Shown: positions 42,819-51,862 of the stretch, piece after piece | Numbering within the stretch: position 1 is the first letter of the stretch | How the letters are laid out: the number at the start of each line of letters is the position of its first letter | Source of the DNA: Citrobacter telavivensis | Lineage (GTDB): Bacteria; Pseudomonadota; Gammaproteobacteria; Enterobacterales; Enterobacteriaceae | Length of the DNA: 64,000 bases | Direction of reading: 5' to 3' | Assembly: GCA_009363175.1 (NCBI GenBank) | Contig: CP045205.1 | Location: 4,588,001 to 4,652,000, forward strand | The notes under the pieces: model-generated | What the model saw: the letters and a program-made list of their open reading frames with translations, nothing else | What the model was told of the DNA's origin: nothing | Databases searched by the model: none | Program-made: the position numbers and the translations under genes

Positions 42819-44063
42819 TTAACACAATCTCTTTTCAATCCAGCGGGTGATTTCCTGTAACGCGTTGTCAAAATTGCGATACACCGGATTGAATGGAATC
42901 TCCAGCAGCTTACCGTCAGAAGATGAAGACGTGATTAAGCGCGACTCCTCTTCCGGACTGAAGGGATCGTTCTTCCAGAAGCCCGACAGCATTGGCGTTG
43001 GGCAACGTCTGCCGAGCAGTCCCTGCACCTTCAGCGAATAGCGATTGAGCTCCACGCGCAGCGCTTCATCGGACGCATCGTGCATTCCCAGTCGGCTCGC
43101 CAGAACGTCAAGATACATTTCCGGTACCGCCCCCTGACGCAATGGATCGCTTAGCAACGCATGGACAACCGGACCAAGACAGGCCACCGCCTTCAGACGC
43201 GGTGATTCAAGATAAGCCAGCCGTACCGCCACATTGGCACCAAAACGGAATCCGAACGCCGCCACTCGGGTATGATCCACCCACGGCACATTCGGCAGCG
43301 CTTTCAGCACATGCTGATGCAGCAGGCTGGAGTCCTGTGAGAGCTTCCACTTTGAAGAGAAACCGACGGAAGGCATGTCCAGCGTGAGCATGGCAATGCC
43401 ACGCGGCGCGAAATAGCGCTCATACAGGGTGTAGTAATCGGTTTGCATCGAATCCAGACCGCCGCACATAAGTACCGTCGGGAATGGGCCGTCGCCTTTT
43501 GGCATATGCAAGAACCCGGTGATGGGGGAACCACCGGGCACCGTAAACTCCATCTCACGCAGTGAACCAGGTAGTCGCTGCGCGGCTTCCTCATAGGCTC
43601 GGTTAGATAATGCCTGTGCCTGTTCCGCCAGATCGTCCCCTTTCAGGTGTGGATAGGCGGCGATGTTGTACAACGTCGAGGCATGCAGCCAGTGGCGACC
43701 GCTGCGTTCAGGATCCGTTTCCTGGCAGGCTTTTTGCTGCCAGTCCATTGCCTGTTTTGCCCATTCATAAATCCAGTTACCGCCACGATAACCGATCACC
43801 GTATCGTAAAGCTCGGCATCGGTGCGCTCGGCGTCGCTCATCACGATGCGCGCCTGGACATCAAGAATTTCTCGCGGATCCACCCCGCGCCAGATCCACA
43901 TCAGGCGGTTAATCATGCGATACCAGTGGGGAACGTTCTTGCCATCCAGCGCCGATTGCACAGGCGGCTGCGTCCCGGCATTAAAACGGCGGACAAGGGT
44001 CGACGTTTCGGGATGTTTAAAACGGGGTTTGAACAGGATTTCGCTAAGATTAGCCTGTGACAT
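42819..44063 (-). CDS. frsA: FrsA fermentation-respiration switch protein (alpha/beta hydrolase family)
   Basis: A 414-residue protein from MSQANLSEILFKPRFKHPETS, the E. coli length. It has an alpha/beta hydrolase-like core (GPFPTVLMCGGLDSM; AAFGFRFGANVAVRLA). E. coli FrsA interacts with unphosphorylated IIA-Glc and affects fermentation versus respiration. The start at 44063 removes a 16-residue upstream extension. Confidence 0.96.
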   Translation of the reverse strand: MSQANLSEILFKPRFKHPETSTLVRRFNAGTQPPVQSALDGKNVPHWYRMINRLMWIWRGVDPREILDVQARIVMSDAERTDAELYDTVIGYRGGNWIYEWAKQAMDWQQKACQETDPERSGRHWLHASTLYNIAAYPHLKGDDLAEQAQALSNRAYEEAAQRLPGSLREMEFTVPGGSPITGFLHMPKGDGPFPTVLMCGGLDSMQTDYYTLYERYFAPRGIAMLTLDMPSVGFSSKWKLSQDSSLLHQHVLKALPNVPWVDHTRVAAFGFRFGANVAVRLAYLESPRLKAVACLGPVVHALLSDPLRQGAVPEMYLDVLASRLGMHDASDEALRVELNRYSLKVQGLLGRRCPTPMLSGFWKNDPFSPEEESRLITSSSSDGKLLEIPFNPVYRNFDNALQEITRWIEKRLC

Positions 44064-44124
44064 GCGTACAGCCTCCTGAAGTACTGACTGAGGCACATTG
44101 TAACCCGACACCGGCTAAATAGAA

Positions 44125-44149
44125 CAACGCCCGGCAGTGCCAGGCGTTG
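44125..44149 (-). terminator. Terminator after gpt
   Basis: CAACGCCCGGCA (44125-44136) and TGCCAGGCGTTG (44138-44149) form a stem with one G-T pair and are followed on the minus strand by TTCTATTT. It lies 13 bases beyond the gpt stop. Confidence 0.65.
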
Positions 44150-44162
44150 AAAAAGTCAGAGA

Positions 44163-44621
44163 TTAGCGGCCAGAAATCGGCGGAATAAAGGTCACGCCCA
44201 TATCCCACGGCTGCTCAATCCAGGTATCCTGCGGGATATCAATCACATAATCATCGACTAACGGACGACCCGCCGGTTTCGCGAAGATGGTGACAAAGTG
44301 CGCTTTTGGATACATTTCACGGATAGCCACGGCGGTACCGCCGGTATCCACCAGATCGTCGATGACGATAAAACCTTCACCGTCGCCTTCTGCGCGCTTG
44401 AGAATTTTCAGCTCACGCTGGTTGTCGTGATCGTAGCTGGAAATGCATACGGTATCGACATGACGAATGCCCAGTTCACGTGCCAGCAATGCGCCCGGCA
44501 CCAGACCGCCACGGCTAACGGCAATAATGCCTTTCCACTGTTCTGAAGGCATCAGGCGGTTTGCCAGTTTGCGTGCATGAATCTGCAGCATGTCCCAGGT
44601 GACGACGTATTTTTCGCTCAT
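44163..44621 (-). CDS. gpt: Xanthine-guanine phosphoribosyltransferase
   Basis: A 152-residue purine salvage enzyme. The PRPP motif VIDDLVDTGGTAV near residue 88 is complete and the N-terminus MSEKYVVTWDMLQIHARKLA matches Gpt. It converts guanine, xanthine and hypoxanthine to nucleotides. Upstream of it the plus strand has pepD. Confidence 0.98.
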   Translation of the reverse strand: MSEKYVVTWDMLQIHARKLANRLMPSEQWKGIIAVSRGGLVPGALLARELGIRHVDTVCISSYDHDNQRELKILKRAEGDGEGFIVIDDLVDTGGTAVAIREMYPKAHFVTIFAKPAGRPLVDDYVIDIPQDTWIEQPWDMGVTFIPPISGR

Positions 44622-44945
44622 GTGAAGTGTCCCAGCCTGTTTATCTACGGCTTAAAAAGTGTTCAAGGGGGAAATGGGTTGCGCGAGATTATAGAGATCT
44701 GAGCCACCAAAAACCAGTGTTTCGCGGAATCGGGCCCTCTTTTTACGTGCTTTATACTCGCAGCGGGCGCAGAAAGTGGTATTCTCAAGCGCATCTCGCA
44801 AGCCTGACTTGTGGTAATAATTAACCTGCTAACCCTGTGACCTGCAAGCTTGTTTGCAGAGCATCTATACCTTAAATAATTCGCGTTGCAGGCAAGCCAA
44901 CACACATGCAACCTGAAATATGACGGGTATACAAGGAGAATGATC
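44622..44945. other. gpt-pepD intergenic region
   Basis: No gene. It contains a short inverted repeat (CTGCAA...TTGCAG near 44841) and the truncated ERIC element next to the pepD ribosome-binding site. Confidence 0.5.
44865..44931. repeat. Short, internally deleted ERIC element
   Basis: CTATACCTTAAATAATTCG begins here and ATGACGGGTATA ends it; the two termini match the full ERIC at 51734-51862, but most of the middle is missing, leaving 67 bases. It ends 1 base before the AAGGAG of pepD. Confidence 0.7.
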
Positions 44946-46403
44946 GTGTCTGAATTATCTCAACTCTCCCCGCAACCGCTGTGGGATATTTTTGCAAAAA
45001 TCTGTTCTATTCCTCACCCGTCCTATCATGAAGAGCAACTCGCTGAACACATCATCGGCTGGGCAAACGAGAAAGGTTTCCACGTTGAGCGCGACCAGGT
45101 GGGCAATATCCTGATTCGCAAACCGGCCAGCGCGGGAATGGAAAACCGTAAACCGGTGGTCCTGCAAGCGCACCTGGATATGGTGCCGCAGAAAAACAAC
45201 GACACCGTACACGATTTCACTAAAGATCCGATTCAACCTTATATTGATGGCGAATGGGTGAAAGCGCGTGGCACCACGCTGGGTGCCGATAACGGCATCG
45301 GGATGGCTTCCGCACTGGCCGTTCTGGCTGACGACAGCGTCGTTCACGGCCCGCTGGAAGTGCTGCTGACCATGACGGAAGAAGCGGGTATGGACGGTGC
45401 ATTTGGTCTGCAGGCTAACTGGCTGCAGGCGGATATCCTGATCAACACCGACTCTGAAGAAGAAGGTGAAATCTACATGGGTTGCGCGGGGGGGATCGAC
45501 TTCACCTCTAACCTGCCGCTAACCCGCGAAGCTGTTCCGGCAGGTTTCCAGACCTTTAAGCTGACCCTGAAAGGGCTGAAAGGCGGCCACTCCGGTGGCG
45601 AAATCCACGTTGGTCTCGGCAACGCAAACAAACTGTTGGTTCGTTTCCTGGCCGGTCATGCTGAAGAGCTGGATCTGCGTCTGGTTGATTTCAACGGCGG
45701 TACGCTACGTAACGCGATTCCGCGTGAAGCCTTTGCGACCGTCGCCGTCGCGGCGGACAACGTTGATGCGCTGAAAGCGCAGGTCAACGCTTATCAGGAC
45801 ATCCTGAAAAACGAACTGGCCGAAAAAGAGAAAAATCTCGTGGTTCTGCTGGAAAGCACGGCGAACGATAAAGCGGCACTGACGGCGCAGTCTCGTGACG
45901 GCTTCATCCGTCTGTTGAACGCGACGCCAAACGGTGTGATCCGCAATTCCGACGTCGCAAAAGGCGTGGTTGAAACCTCACTGAACGTGGGTGTCGTCAC
46001 CATGACCGATGACAACGTCGAAATCCATTGCCTGATCCGTTCGCTGATCGACACCGGTAAAGACTATGTCGTTAGCATGCTGGACTCACTGGGCAAACTG
46101 GCGGGCGCGAAAACCGAAGCCAAAGGGAGCTACCCTGGCTGGCAGCCGGATGCGAACTCGCCGGTGATGCATCTGGTACGCGAAACCTATCAGCGTCTGT
46201 TCAACAAGACGCCGAACATCCAGATTATCCACGCGGGTCTGGAGTGCGGTCTGTTTAAAAAACCGTACCCGGATATGGATATGGTCTCTATCGGGCCAAC
46301 CATCACCGGTCCGCACTCACCGGATGAGCAGGTGCATATCGAAAGTGTCAGTCATTACTGGCGGCTTCTGACCGAACTGCTGAAAGCGATTCCAACGAAG
46401 TAA
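44946..46403 (+). CDS. pepD: Aminoacyl-histidine dipeptidase (peptidase D)
   Basis: A 485-residue M20 metallopeptidase. A GTG start at 44946 gives MSELSQLSPQPLWDIFAKIC, the E. coli N-terminus, with AAGGAG 7 bases upstream; an ATG 6 bases earlier sits too close to that site. Metal and catalytic motifs are visible: VVLQAHLDMV, GTTLGADNGIG and TMTEEAGMDG. It cleaves Xaa-His dipeptides such as carnosine. Confidence 0.98.
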   Translation: MSELSQLSPQPLWDIFAKICSIPHPSYHEEQLAEHIIGWANEKGFHVERDQVGNILIRKPASAGMENRKPVVLQAHLDMVPQKNNDTVHDFTKDPIQPYIDGEWVKARGTTLGADNGIGMASALAVLADDSVVHGPLEVLLTMTEEAGMDGAFGLQANWLQADILINTDSEEEGEIYMGCAGGIDFTSNLPLTREAVPAGFQTFKLTLKGLKGGHSGGEIHVGLGNANKLLVRFLAGHAEELDLRLVDFNGGTLRNAIPREAFATVAVAADNVDALKAQVNAYQDILKNELAEKEKNLVVLLESTANDKAALTAQSRDGFIRLLNATPNGVIRNSDVAKGVVETSLNVGVVTMTDDNVEIHCLIRSLIDTGKDYVVSMLDSLGKLAGAKTEAKGSYPGWQPDANSPVMHLVRETYQRLFNKTPNIQIIHAGLECGLFKKPYPDMDMVSIGPTITGPHSPDEQVHIESVSHYWRLLTELLKAIPTK

Positions 46404-46418
46404 GCCTCAGTTCCAATC

Positions 46419-46445
46419 TGCCGGATAGCACGTTGCTATCCGGCA
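46419..46445. terminator. Bidirectional terminator between pepD and prfH
   Basis: TGCCGGATAGCA (46419-46430) and TGCTATCCGGCA (46434-46445) form a perfect 12-base-pair stem with loop CGT, followed by ATTTTCTT. It separates convergent pepD and prfH. Confidence 0.85.
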
Positions 46446-46458
46446 ATTTTCTTACCGA

Positions 46459-47073
46459 TTACAGCGCTGTAAACGCCAATCCTTTAAACGTTCTTTGCGG
46501 ATCCCCGCGCGCTATCTGATGGTGAAACATTCTTCGTTGGGATTTCAGCGCCGCGCTGTCATTCTGTCGTTGTTGCTCAAGACGCCAGGCAATCCACAGT
46601 CGCGCCAGTCGCTTATTGGCATGCTGACTGCGCTCCGACTGTACCTTGACACTGATTCCACTCGCCAGATGCGTGGCGCGAACGGCGGAATCCGTCTTGT
46701 TGACATGTTGTCCCCCAGGCCCCGAAGACCGCAGCGTCTCAAAATGAATCTCATCAGATTGCGCCTCTTCATGAGCATAAAAGCGACCTACGCCGATATA
46801 CCAGTTTTTACGTCCATGATTCGGACGGTAGGGACTGGCACAAATCCACTGTAGCGTGCCGCACCAGGTGTCGCTTAATGCTTGCGCGTGACGACCATCC
46901 AGCGACACCAGTGCAGAGCGCAGCGTATCAGAATGCTTGCCTGGCTCCGTTTCCAGCAGCGTGAGCGCAACATCCTGCTGGGCCGCTTCTTTTACCAGTC
47001 GATCCAGCGCTTTTTTAACCGCCAGACAGCACTCTTCTGGTCCCTGTGCGGAGGAGAGTTGCAACAATATCAT
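46459..47073 (-). CDS. prfH: Peptide chain release factor H
   Basis: A 204-residue release-factor-like protein with the catalytic GGQ at residues 120-122 (RSSGPGGQHVNKTDSAVRATH). It lacks the codon-recognition domain of RF1/RF2. PrfH acts in rescue of ribosomes damaged in the decoding centre, together with an RtcB paralogue. Its ATG overlaps the rtcB stop by ATGA. E. coli K-12 prfH is truncated; this copy appears complete. The frame extending to 47157 is not used. Confidence 0.95.
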   Translation of the reverse strand: MILLQLSSAQGPEECCLAVKKALDRLVKEAAQQDVALTLLETEPGKHSDTLRSALVSLDGRHAQALSDTWCGTLQWICASPYRPNHGRKNWYIGVGRFYAHEEAQSDEIHFETLRSSGPGGQHVNKTDSAVRATHLASGISVKVQSERSQHANKRLARLWIAWRLEQQRQNDSAALKSQRRMFHHQIARGDPQRTFKGLAFTAL

Positions 47074-48209
47074 GCGTTTTTTCCTCCACGGGTTTTCAGC
47101 GTCAGAACCGGGCGTAGTCGTGCGACCGGCTCCACCAACCCTGCCTGAACCAGACAATGGATCACGCTGTCGACGGATTTGTAGGCCTGCGGCGCTTCTT
47201 CGTAAATCAGTTGCTTATCACGGCAAATCACCCGACTTCCCAGATCAGTGCGGGAGAGTTGCGCCGGACTGAATTTCCCGGACAGTCGCCCTTTGCACTC
47301 CGTGCGCATCCATTTACGTCCTGCGCCATGCGCCAGTGAGCACAATGACGATTCACCCGGCACTGGCTGAACCAGCCAACTGTAATCCCCCCGGGAACCA
47401 GGAACGATCGCTAATCCACGGTTATCCGGTGTTGCGCCCTTACGGTGCAGCCATCCGTGATGTCCGCCAATATTGCAGGCTTCCACAAAGTTATGCGCAA
47501 TATCCAGCACGGCGTCTCCACTCGCTTTGACCTGTTGCAGAATACGACGGGCAATCAACTGACGGTTTACGCAGGCAAACGTCAGTGCGTCATCATGTGC
47601 CGCCAGATAATCTGTCGCATCGCCGCCCCCTTCTGTCAGACCATCATGAGAGAATGAGGCAATATGCCGTTGCAGGATGGACTGCCCCAGACCTCGTGAA
47701 CCGCTGTGCGTCAGCAGCAAAAGATGTTGAGTATCAAGACCTGCCAGCGTAAAGCGCGCGTTATCGAAGACCTGATCCACTTGCTGCAATTCCGCAAAGT
47801 GATTGCCGCCGCCAATGGAACCCAGCGCACTGCGCCAGGGATGCGTGGCCAGACTGTCTGGCAGATGTTCATCCAGCCATGCCTCTGTCGCCGCATCATC
47901 CAGCGCCGCCAGGCGCTTTTCAAATTTATCTGCGTTATATCTGCGGCTCAGGATATCCGTTTGCCACAGCGCCATGCCGCAACCGATGTCATTACCCACG
48001 AGTGCAGGATAAAAACGGCCAAGAGAAAAGAAGGCTGCGCCAATAGGATAACCACGCCCAGGGTGTAAATCTGGCATACCCACTACGCGATGCATACCGG
48101 GTAAATTTGCCGTTGTGTGTAATTGTTGGATCGCTGAACCTTCGATCCAAAGTTCGTCTGAAGCGATATACGCGATCGCATCAGAGAGTTCATGAACATT
48201 ATTGCCCAT
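47070..48209 (-). CDS. RtcB-family RNA ligase paired with PrfH (RtcB2 type)
   Basis: A 379-residue protein from MGNNVHELSDAIAYIASDELW with RtcB motifs: GMPDLHPGRGYPIG, NDIGCGM (metal cysteine), GGGNHF, THSGSRGLG, and the guanylylated histidine in AHGAGRKW. RtcB seals 2',3'-cyclic phosphate and 5'-OH RNA ends. The short PrfH-linked form is reported to repair cleaved 16S rRNA before PrfH frees the ribosome. Start at 48209 is chosen over 48293, where the N-terminal residues do not fit. Confidence 0.93.
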   Translation of the reverse strand: MGNNVHELSDAIAYIASDELWIEGSAIQQLHTTANLPGMHRVVGMPDLHPGRGYPIGAAFFSLGRFYPALVGNDIGCGMALWQTDILSRRYNADKFEKRLAALDDAATEAWLDEHLPDSLATHPWRSALGSIGGGNHFAELQQVDQVFDNARFTLAGLDTQHLLLLTHSGSRGLGQSILQRHIASFSHDGLTEGGGDATDYLAAHDDALTFACVNRQLIARRILQQVKASGDAVLDIAHNFVEACNIGGHHGWLHRKGATPDNRGLAIVPGSRGDYSWLVQPVPGESSLCSLAHGAGRKWMRTECKGRLSGKFSPAQLSRTDLGSRVICRDKQLIYEEAPQAYKSVDSVIHCLVQAGLVEPVARLRPVLTLKTRGGKNA

Positions 48210-48397
48210 ATACCATTCCTGAAAAAAATAAATACGGAAATGGCAGACGTTACCAGGGCAAAAAAGAGAGGTTATTCCTGGAAAGGTCTGCAAATTGAGT
48301 TTTTAGAATTTGTCATCATGATTAACCCCCTTTGCAGTAAATATGAATAAAAAGTGCGCGTATACTAATCGGTGCCCCAGAATCTTGCAAGATGAAT

Positions 48398-48841
48398 TTA
48401 CGGGACGTTATTATATTGCATCCGATAATTAATAAACCATTCCCCCCGACATTCCACTTTTTGCTGCGCAACCACCTGGAAGCCCTGACGCTCAAAAAAG
48501 GGTTTGGCGGTAATGCTGGCCTCAACGGTTAACCCATCACCCCGCGCAATCCACGGTTTCAGTAAGCGACCGGCAATACCCTGACCATTGAATTCTGGTG
48601 CGACAAATAATAAATCAATGTCGTTTCCAGCCACGCTAATAAACCCAACGGGTTGCTCATCAACGACAGCAACCTGTACCTCAGAAGTGGCAAGCTTCTG
48701 CCGCCAGGTCGCTTCATCGATTTGCGCCCAGGCAGCCACTTGCTGCGCGGAATAATCACGACGCGCTGTTTCCTTAACGGCCCGCAGGAATATTTCACAT
48801 AATGCCAAAAAATCACGCTCTTTATATTCTCTGATGATCAT
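48398..48841 (-). CDS. yafP: GNAT-family N-acetyltransferase YafP
   Basis: A 147-residue acetyltransferase with the GNAT acetyl-CoA region LLFVAPEFNGQGIAGRLLKPWIARG near residue 75. E. coli yafP lies downstream of dinB in the SOS-induced operon and is linked to resistance to nitro-aromatic genotoxins. Here it starts 5 bases after dinB, so SOS induction is likely. The yafN-yafO toxin-antitoxin genes found there in E. coli are absent. Confidence 0.9.
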   Translation of the reverse strand: MIIREYKERDFLALCEIFLRAVKETARRDYSAQQVAAWAQIDEATWRQKLATSEVQVAVVDEQPVGFISVAGNDIDLLFVAPEFNGQGIAGRLLKPWIARGDGLTVEASITAKPFFERQGFQVVAQQKVECRGEWFINYRMQYNNVP

Positions 48842-48846
48842 CGCGG

Positions 48847-49902
48847 TTATAACCCCAGTAATAACTGTCGTTCCAGTTGCGGGTCCAGCAGAGTAACATG
48901 AAGTCCCACCAGACGAACGCCCCGCCCTCCCCGGCGTTCTTCCCAGGTTTTACGCGCGGTAGAAATCAGATCTTCTTTATTCAGTCGCGGCCAGACGTGT
49001 TCCTGGGTGGTTTGCTGAAAGTCATTAAACTTTAGCTTCACCCCCTGACGGGCGATGAGCAGATCGGGTTTCACTTTCGCCAGTCTTCGTTCAAGTTCCG
49101 GATATAACCGTTCAATAATCGCTTCACAGTCAGACCATTCATGAATGTCTTCCGCCATTGTGCGTTCAACGCCGACCGATTTGCGTAAGCGTTCATTATT
49201 GACGTCCCGTTCGTCGATTCCCTGACTGCGCTCCCACAGTACCCGCCCAAACTTACCGAAGCGCTTGAGTAATGTCGCCAGGTCGAACTGTTGCACATCA
49301 CCGCAGGTGCGTAGCCCCATACTTTCCAGCTTTGCCGCAGACACTTTACCGACGCCGGGAATTTTACCCAGCGGCAACGTGCTGAGGAACGCCGGGACAT
49401 CATCCGGCGTAATGACATATTGCCCGTTGGGTTTATTCAGATCGGAGGCGATCTTGGCCAGAAACTTCACCGGTGCCACGCCCGCCGAGGCGGTAAGTTG
49501 CAGTTCGTTGAAGATAGTCTGGCGGATCTCCTGGGCGATGAGCGTTGCTGAACCATGACAGTGCGTGCTGTTTGTGACATCCAGGTATGCTTCATCCAGA
49601 GACAGCGGTTCAATTAACGAGGTGTAGCGTGAAAAGATGTCCTGAATCTGGCGGGAGGCTTCTTTATAGGCTTCGTAGCGGCCGGGTAACAGCGTGAGGT
49701 GTGGGCACAACTTCAACGCCATTCCAGTCGGCATCGCGCTGCGCACGCCAAATTTACGGGCGGGATAGTTGGCGGTACTGATGACGCCTCTGCGCTCGCG
49801 GCTGCCGCCAATCGCAATAGGAATATCGCGCAGCGCCGGGTTGTCACGCATCTCAACCGCTGCGAAAAAACAGTCCATATCAATATGTATGATTTTACGC
49901 AT
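48847..49902 (-). CDS. dinB: DNA polymerase IV
   Basis: A 351-residue Y-family polymerase. Catalytic acidic motifs are MRKIIHIDMDCFFAAVEM (Asp8) and PLSLDEAYLDV (Asp103-Glu104 region), and the C-terminus ends with the clamp-binding RQLLLGL. It extends mismatched or lesion-containing primers during SOS. Start ATG at 49902 follows GGAGG; a LexA box lies 17 bases upstream. Confidence 0.98.
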   Translation of the reverse strand: MRKIIHIDMDCFFAAVEMRDNPALRDIPIAIGGSRERRGVISTANYPARKFGVRSAMPTGMALKLCPHLTLLPGRYEAYKEASRQIQDIFSRYTSLIEPLSLDEAYLDVTNSTHCHGSATLIAQEIRQTIFNELQLTASAGVAPVKFLAKIASDLNKPNGQYVITPDDVPAFLSTLPLGKIPGVGKVSAAKLESMGLRTCGDVQQFDLATLLKRFGKFGRVLWERSQGIDERDVNNERLRKSVGVERTMAEDIHEWSDCEAIIERLYPELERRLAKVKPDLLIARQGVKLKFNDFQQTTQEHVWPRLNKEDLISTARKTWEERRGGRGVRLVGLHVTLLDPQLERQLLLGL

Positions 49903-49919
49903 CACTCACCTCCACAACA

Positions 49920-49935
49920 CTGTTTAAGTATACAG
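49920..49935 (-). promoter_or_regulatory. LexA box of dinB
   Basis: CTGTTTAAGTATACAG, an exact CTGT-N8-ACAG site, lies 17 bases before the dinB start codon, as in E. coli. Confidence 0.92.
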
Positions 49936-50167
49936 TGTTTTTCTGCAATGGGAAGTCGATGAGAACGCACTAAAGTAAAACGCGGCGAGTTGCAACAAAA
50001 GAAATATCTGAGATCGTTTTAGTATAAATTGTAAACGCACCACGAGGGGCTTGCGAAAAAATGTCGTGGTGTTAATGTGAGCGCTCCAAATCCAGATTAG
50101 TCCGATTTGGGGATCTTATTATTTGCCGTTCTGGCGTGTGCAATCGTTTTATCAAGGAACAAGCAGT

Positions 50168-50908
50168 ATGCGTAAAATCGCATTATTTATTGCGATGCTT
50201 TTGATCCCGTGCGTGTCATTCGCCGGCTTGCTGAGTAGCAATAGCTCCACGACGCCGATCAGCAAAGAGTATAAGCAGCAATTGATGGGATCGCCGGTCT
50301 ATATACAGATCTTCAAGGAAGAGCGCGCGCTCGATCTCTACGTCAAGATGGGCGAACAGTATCAACTTCTCGATAGCTACAAGATTTGTAATTACTCCGG
50401 CGGCTTAGGTCCAAAACAGCGCCAGGGGGATTTTAAAAGTCCGGAAGGTTTTTATAACGTCCAGCGTAGCCAGCTCAAACCCGATAGCCGCTTTTATAAA
50501 GCCATTAACATTGGCTTCCCGAACGCCTATGACCGTGCTCACGGTTATGAAGGCAAATACCTGATGATTCACGGTGCCTGTGTCTCCGTTGGCTGCTATG
50601 CCATGACCGACAGCGGCATTGATGAGATTTTCCAGTTTGTCACTGGCGCGCTGGTCTTTGGTCAGTCGAGTGTTCAGGTCAGTATTTATCCTTTCCGCAT
50701 GACCGATGCCAACATGCAGCGCCACAAGTATTCCTATTACAAAGAGTTCTGGTCGCAGTTAAAGCCGGGATACGATTACTTTGAGCAAACTCGCAAGCCA
50801 CCGACCGTTTCTGTTGTCGATGGCCGCTATGTCGTCAGCAAGCCGTTGAGTCACGAAGTGGTTCAGCCGCAACTGGCGTCAAACTACGCGCTCCCCGAGA
50901 CAAAATAA
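50168..50908 (+). CDS. yafK: YafK/DpaA, YkuD-fold peptidoglycan-lipoprotein amidase
   Basis: A 246-residue periplasmic protein with signal peptide MRKIALFIAMLLIPCVSFA and the YkuD catalytic motif MIHGACVSVGCYAMTD near residues 130-150. E. coli YafK (DpaA/LdtF) removes Braun's lipoprotein from peptidoglycan. The start at 50168 (not 50123) gives the known length and begins the signal peptide. Its 3' end overlaps convergent yafJ by 30 bases. Confidence 0.94.
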   Translation: MRKIALFIAMLLIPCVSFAGLLSSNSSTTPISKEYKQQLMGSPVYIQIFKEERALDLYVKMGEQYQLLDSYKICNYSGGLGPKQRQGDFKSPEGFYNVQRSQLKPDSRFYKAINIGFPNAYDRAHGYEGKYLMIHGACVSVGCYAMTDSGIDEIFQFVTGALVFGQSSVQVSIYPFRMTDANMQRHKYSYYKEFWSQLKPGYDYFEQTRKPPTVSVVDGRYVVSKPLSHEVVQPQLASNYALPETK

Positions 50909-51646
50909 CGCCCACTCGCCTGGCATAATTTTTTGCCAGGTTTCGTTTCCTGTCAGCGGTTGCGTCGCAATCACGGTGACCACATCGTTAGGTGTGGTCT
51001 CTGAGCTGAAGTCAATTTCCACATCCTGATCCAGTAGCGTTGCCACACCAAACGGCGCGCGGCGGGTGATCCAGAAAAGATTGGTTGAGCAGAATGCCAT
51101 CACATAGCGGCCATCTGACAACAACATGTTAAAGACCCCTTTCTCACGCAGTACCCCCGCCAGCGTCGCGATATACCTGAATACCGCCGTCATATTGCCC
51201 GGCATGCGCGGGTAGCGCTGAGTCAGTTTGTGCAGCAGCCAGCAGAAGGCCTTTTCGCTGTCGGTTTCACCGACGGGGCGAAAATTGCCGGTTTCCAGCG
51301 ATTTATAGCCTGAGAGTTGCCCGTTGTGCGCATAGGTCCAGTTACGGCCCCACAGCTCACGCGTGAAGGGATGCGTGTTCTCCAGCGCCACTTCACCCCG
51401 GTTCGCCTGGCGAATATGGGCAACCACGGAGCAGGATTTGATCGGGTAGTCCTGTACCAGCCTGGCGATGGGAGAATTAAAGCTGGGTTGCGGATCTTTG
51501 AACGTCCGACAGCCTTTGCCTTCATAGAAGGTGATGCCCCAGCCGTCTTTGTGCGGCCCGGTTCCACCCCCCCGCTGAACCAGCCCGGTGAAACTAAAGC
51601 AGATATCGGTAGGCACATTGGCGCTCATCCCGAGCAGTTCGCACAT
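50879..51646 (-). CDS. yafJ: Class II glutamine amidotransferase-like protein YafJ
   Basis: A 255-residue protein starting MCELLGMSANVPTDICFSFTGL, with the N-terminal nucleophile cysteine (Cys2 after Met removal) and NGQLSGYKSL typical of Ntn class II amidotransferases. The partner acceptor domain is absent, so substrate is unknown. It lies between gmhA and yafK as in E. coli. Confidence 0.94.
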   Translation of the reverse strand: MCELLGMSANVPTDICFSFTGLVQRGGGTGPHKDGWGITFYEGKGCRTFKDPQPSFNSPIARLVQDYPIKSCSVVAHIRQANRGEVALENTHPFTRELWGRNWTYAHNGQLSGYKSLETGNFRPVGETDSEKAFCWLLHKLTQRYPRMPGNMTAVFRYIATLAGVLREKGVFNMLLSDGRYVMAFCSTNLFWITRRAPFGVATLLDQDVEIDFSSETTPNDVVTVIATQPLTGNETWQKIMPGEWALFCLGERVV

Positions 51647-51733
51647 ACATCACCTCCACGAAACGCCACAATGAAGCGGAAGGCGTAATTGTTACAGCCA
51701 ATCAGGACTCAAAATGGCAGATAAAATAATATG

Positions 51734-51862
51734 CTATACCCTAAATAATTCGAGTTGCAGGAAGGCGGCAAGGGAAGAAATCCCCAGGAGCATAGATAAC
51801 TATGTGACTGGGGTTTCTGAGTACAGCCAACGCACCTGCAGCTTGAAGTATGACGGGTATAG
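51734..51862. repeat. ERIC element
   Basis: A 129-base palindromic repeat starting CTATACCCTAAATAATTCG, with ATCCCCAGGAGC and GTGACTGGGG core segments and ending ATGACGGGTATAG. These are the recognised ERIC core motifs. It ends exactly at the gmhA stop codon and so could affect mRNA ends in gmhA. Confidence 0.9.

Noticed and set aside
48210..48290. Possible sigma54 promoter before the rtcB-like gene
   Set aside because: TGG and GC elements are present but spaced 8 rather than 10 bases, so the -24/-12 pattern fails.
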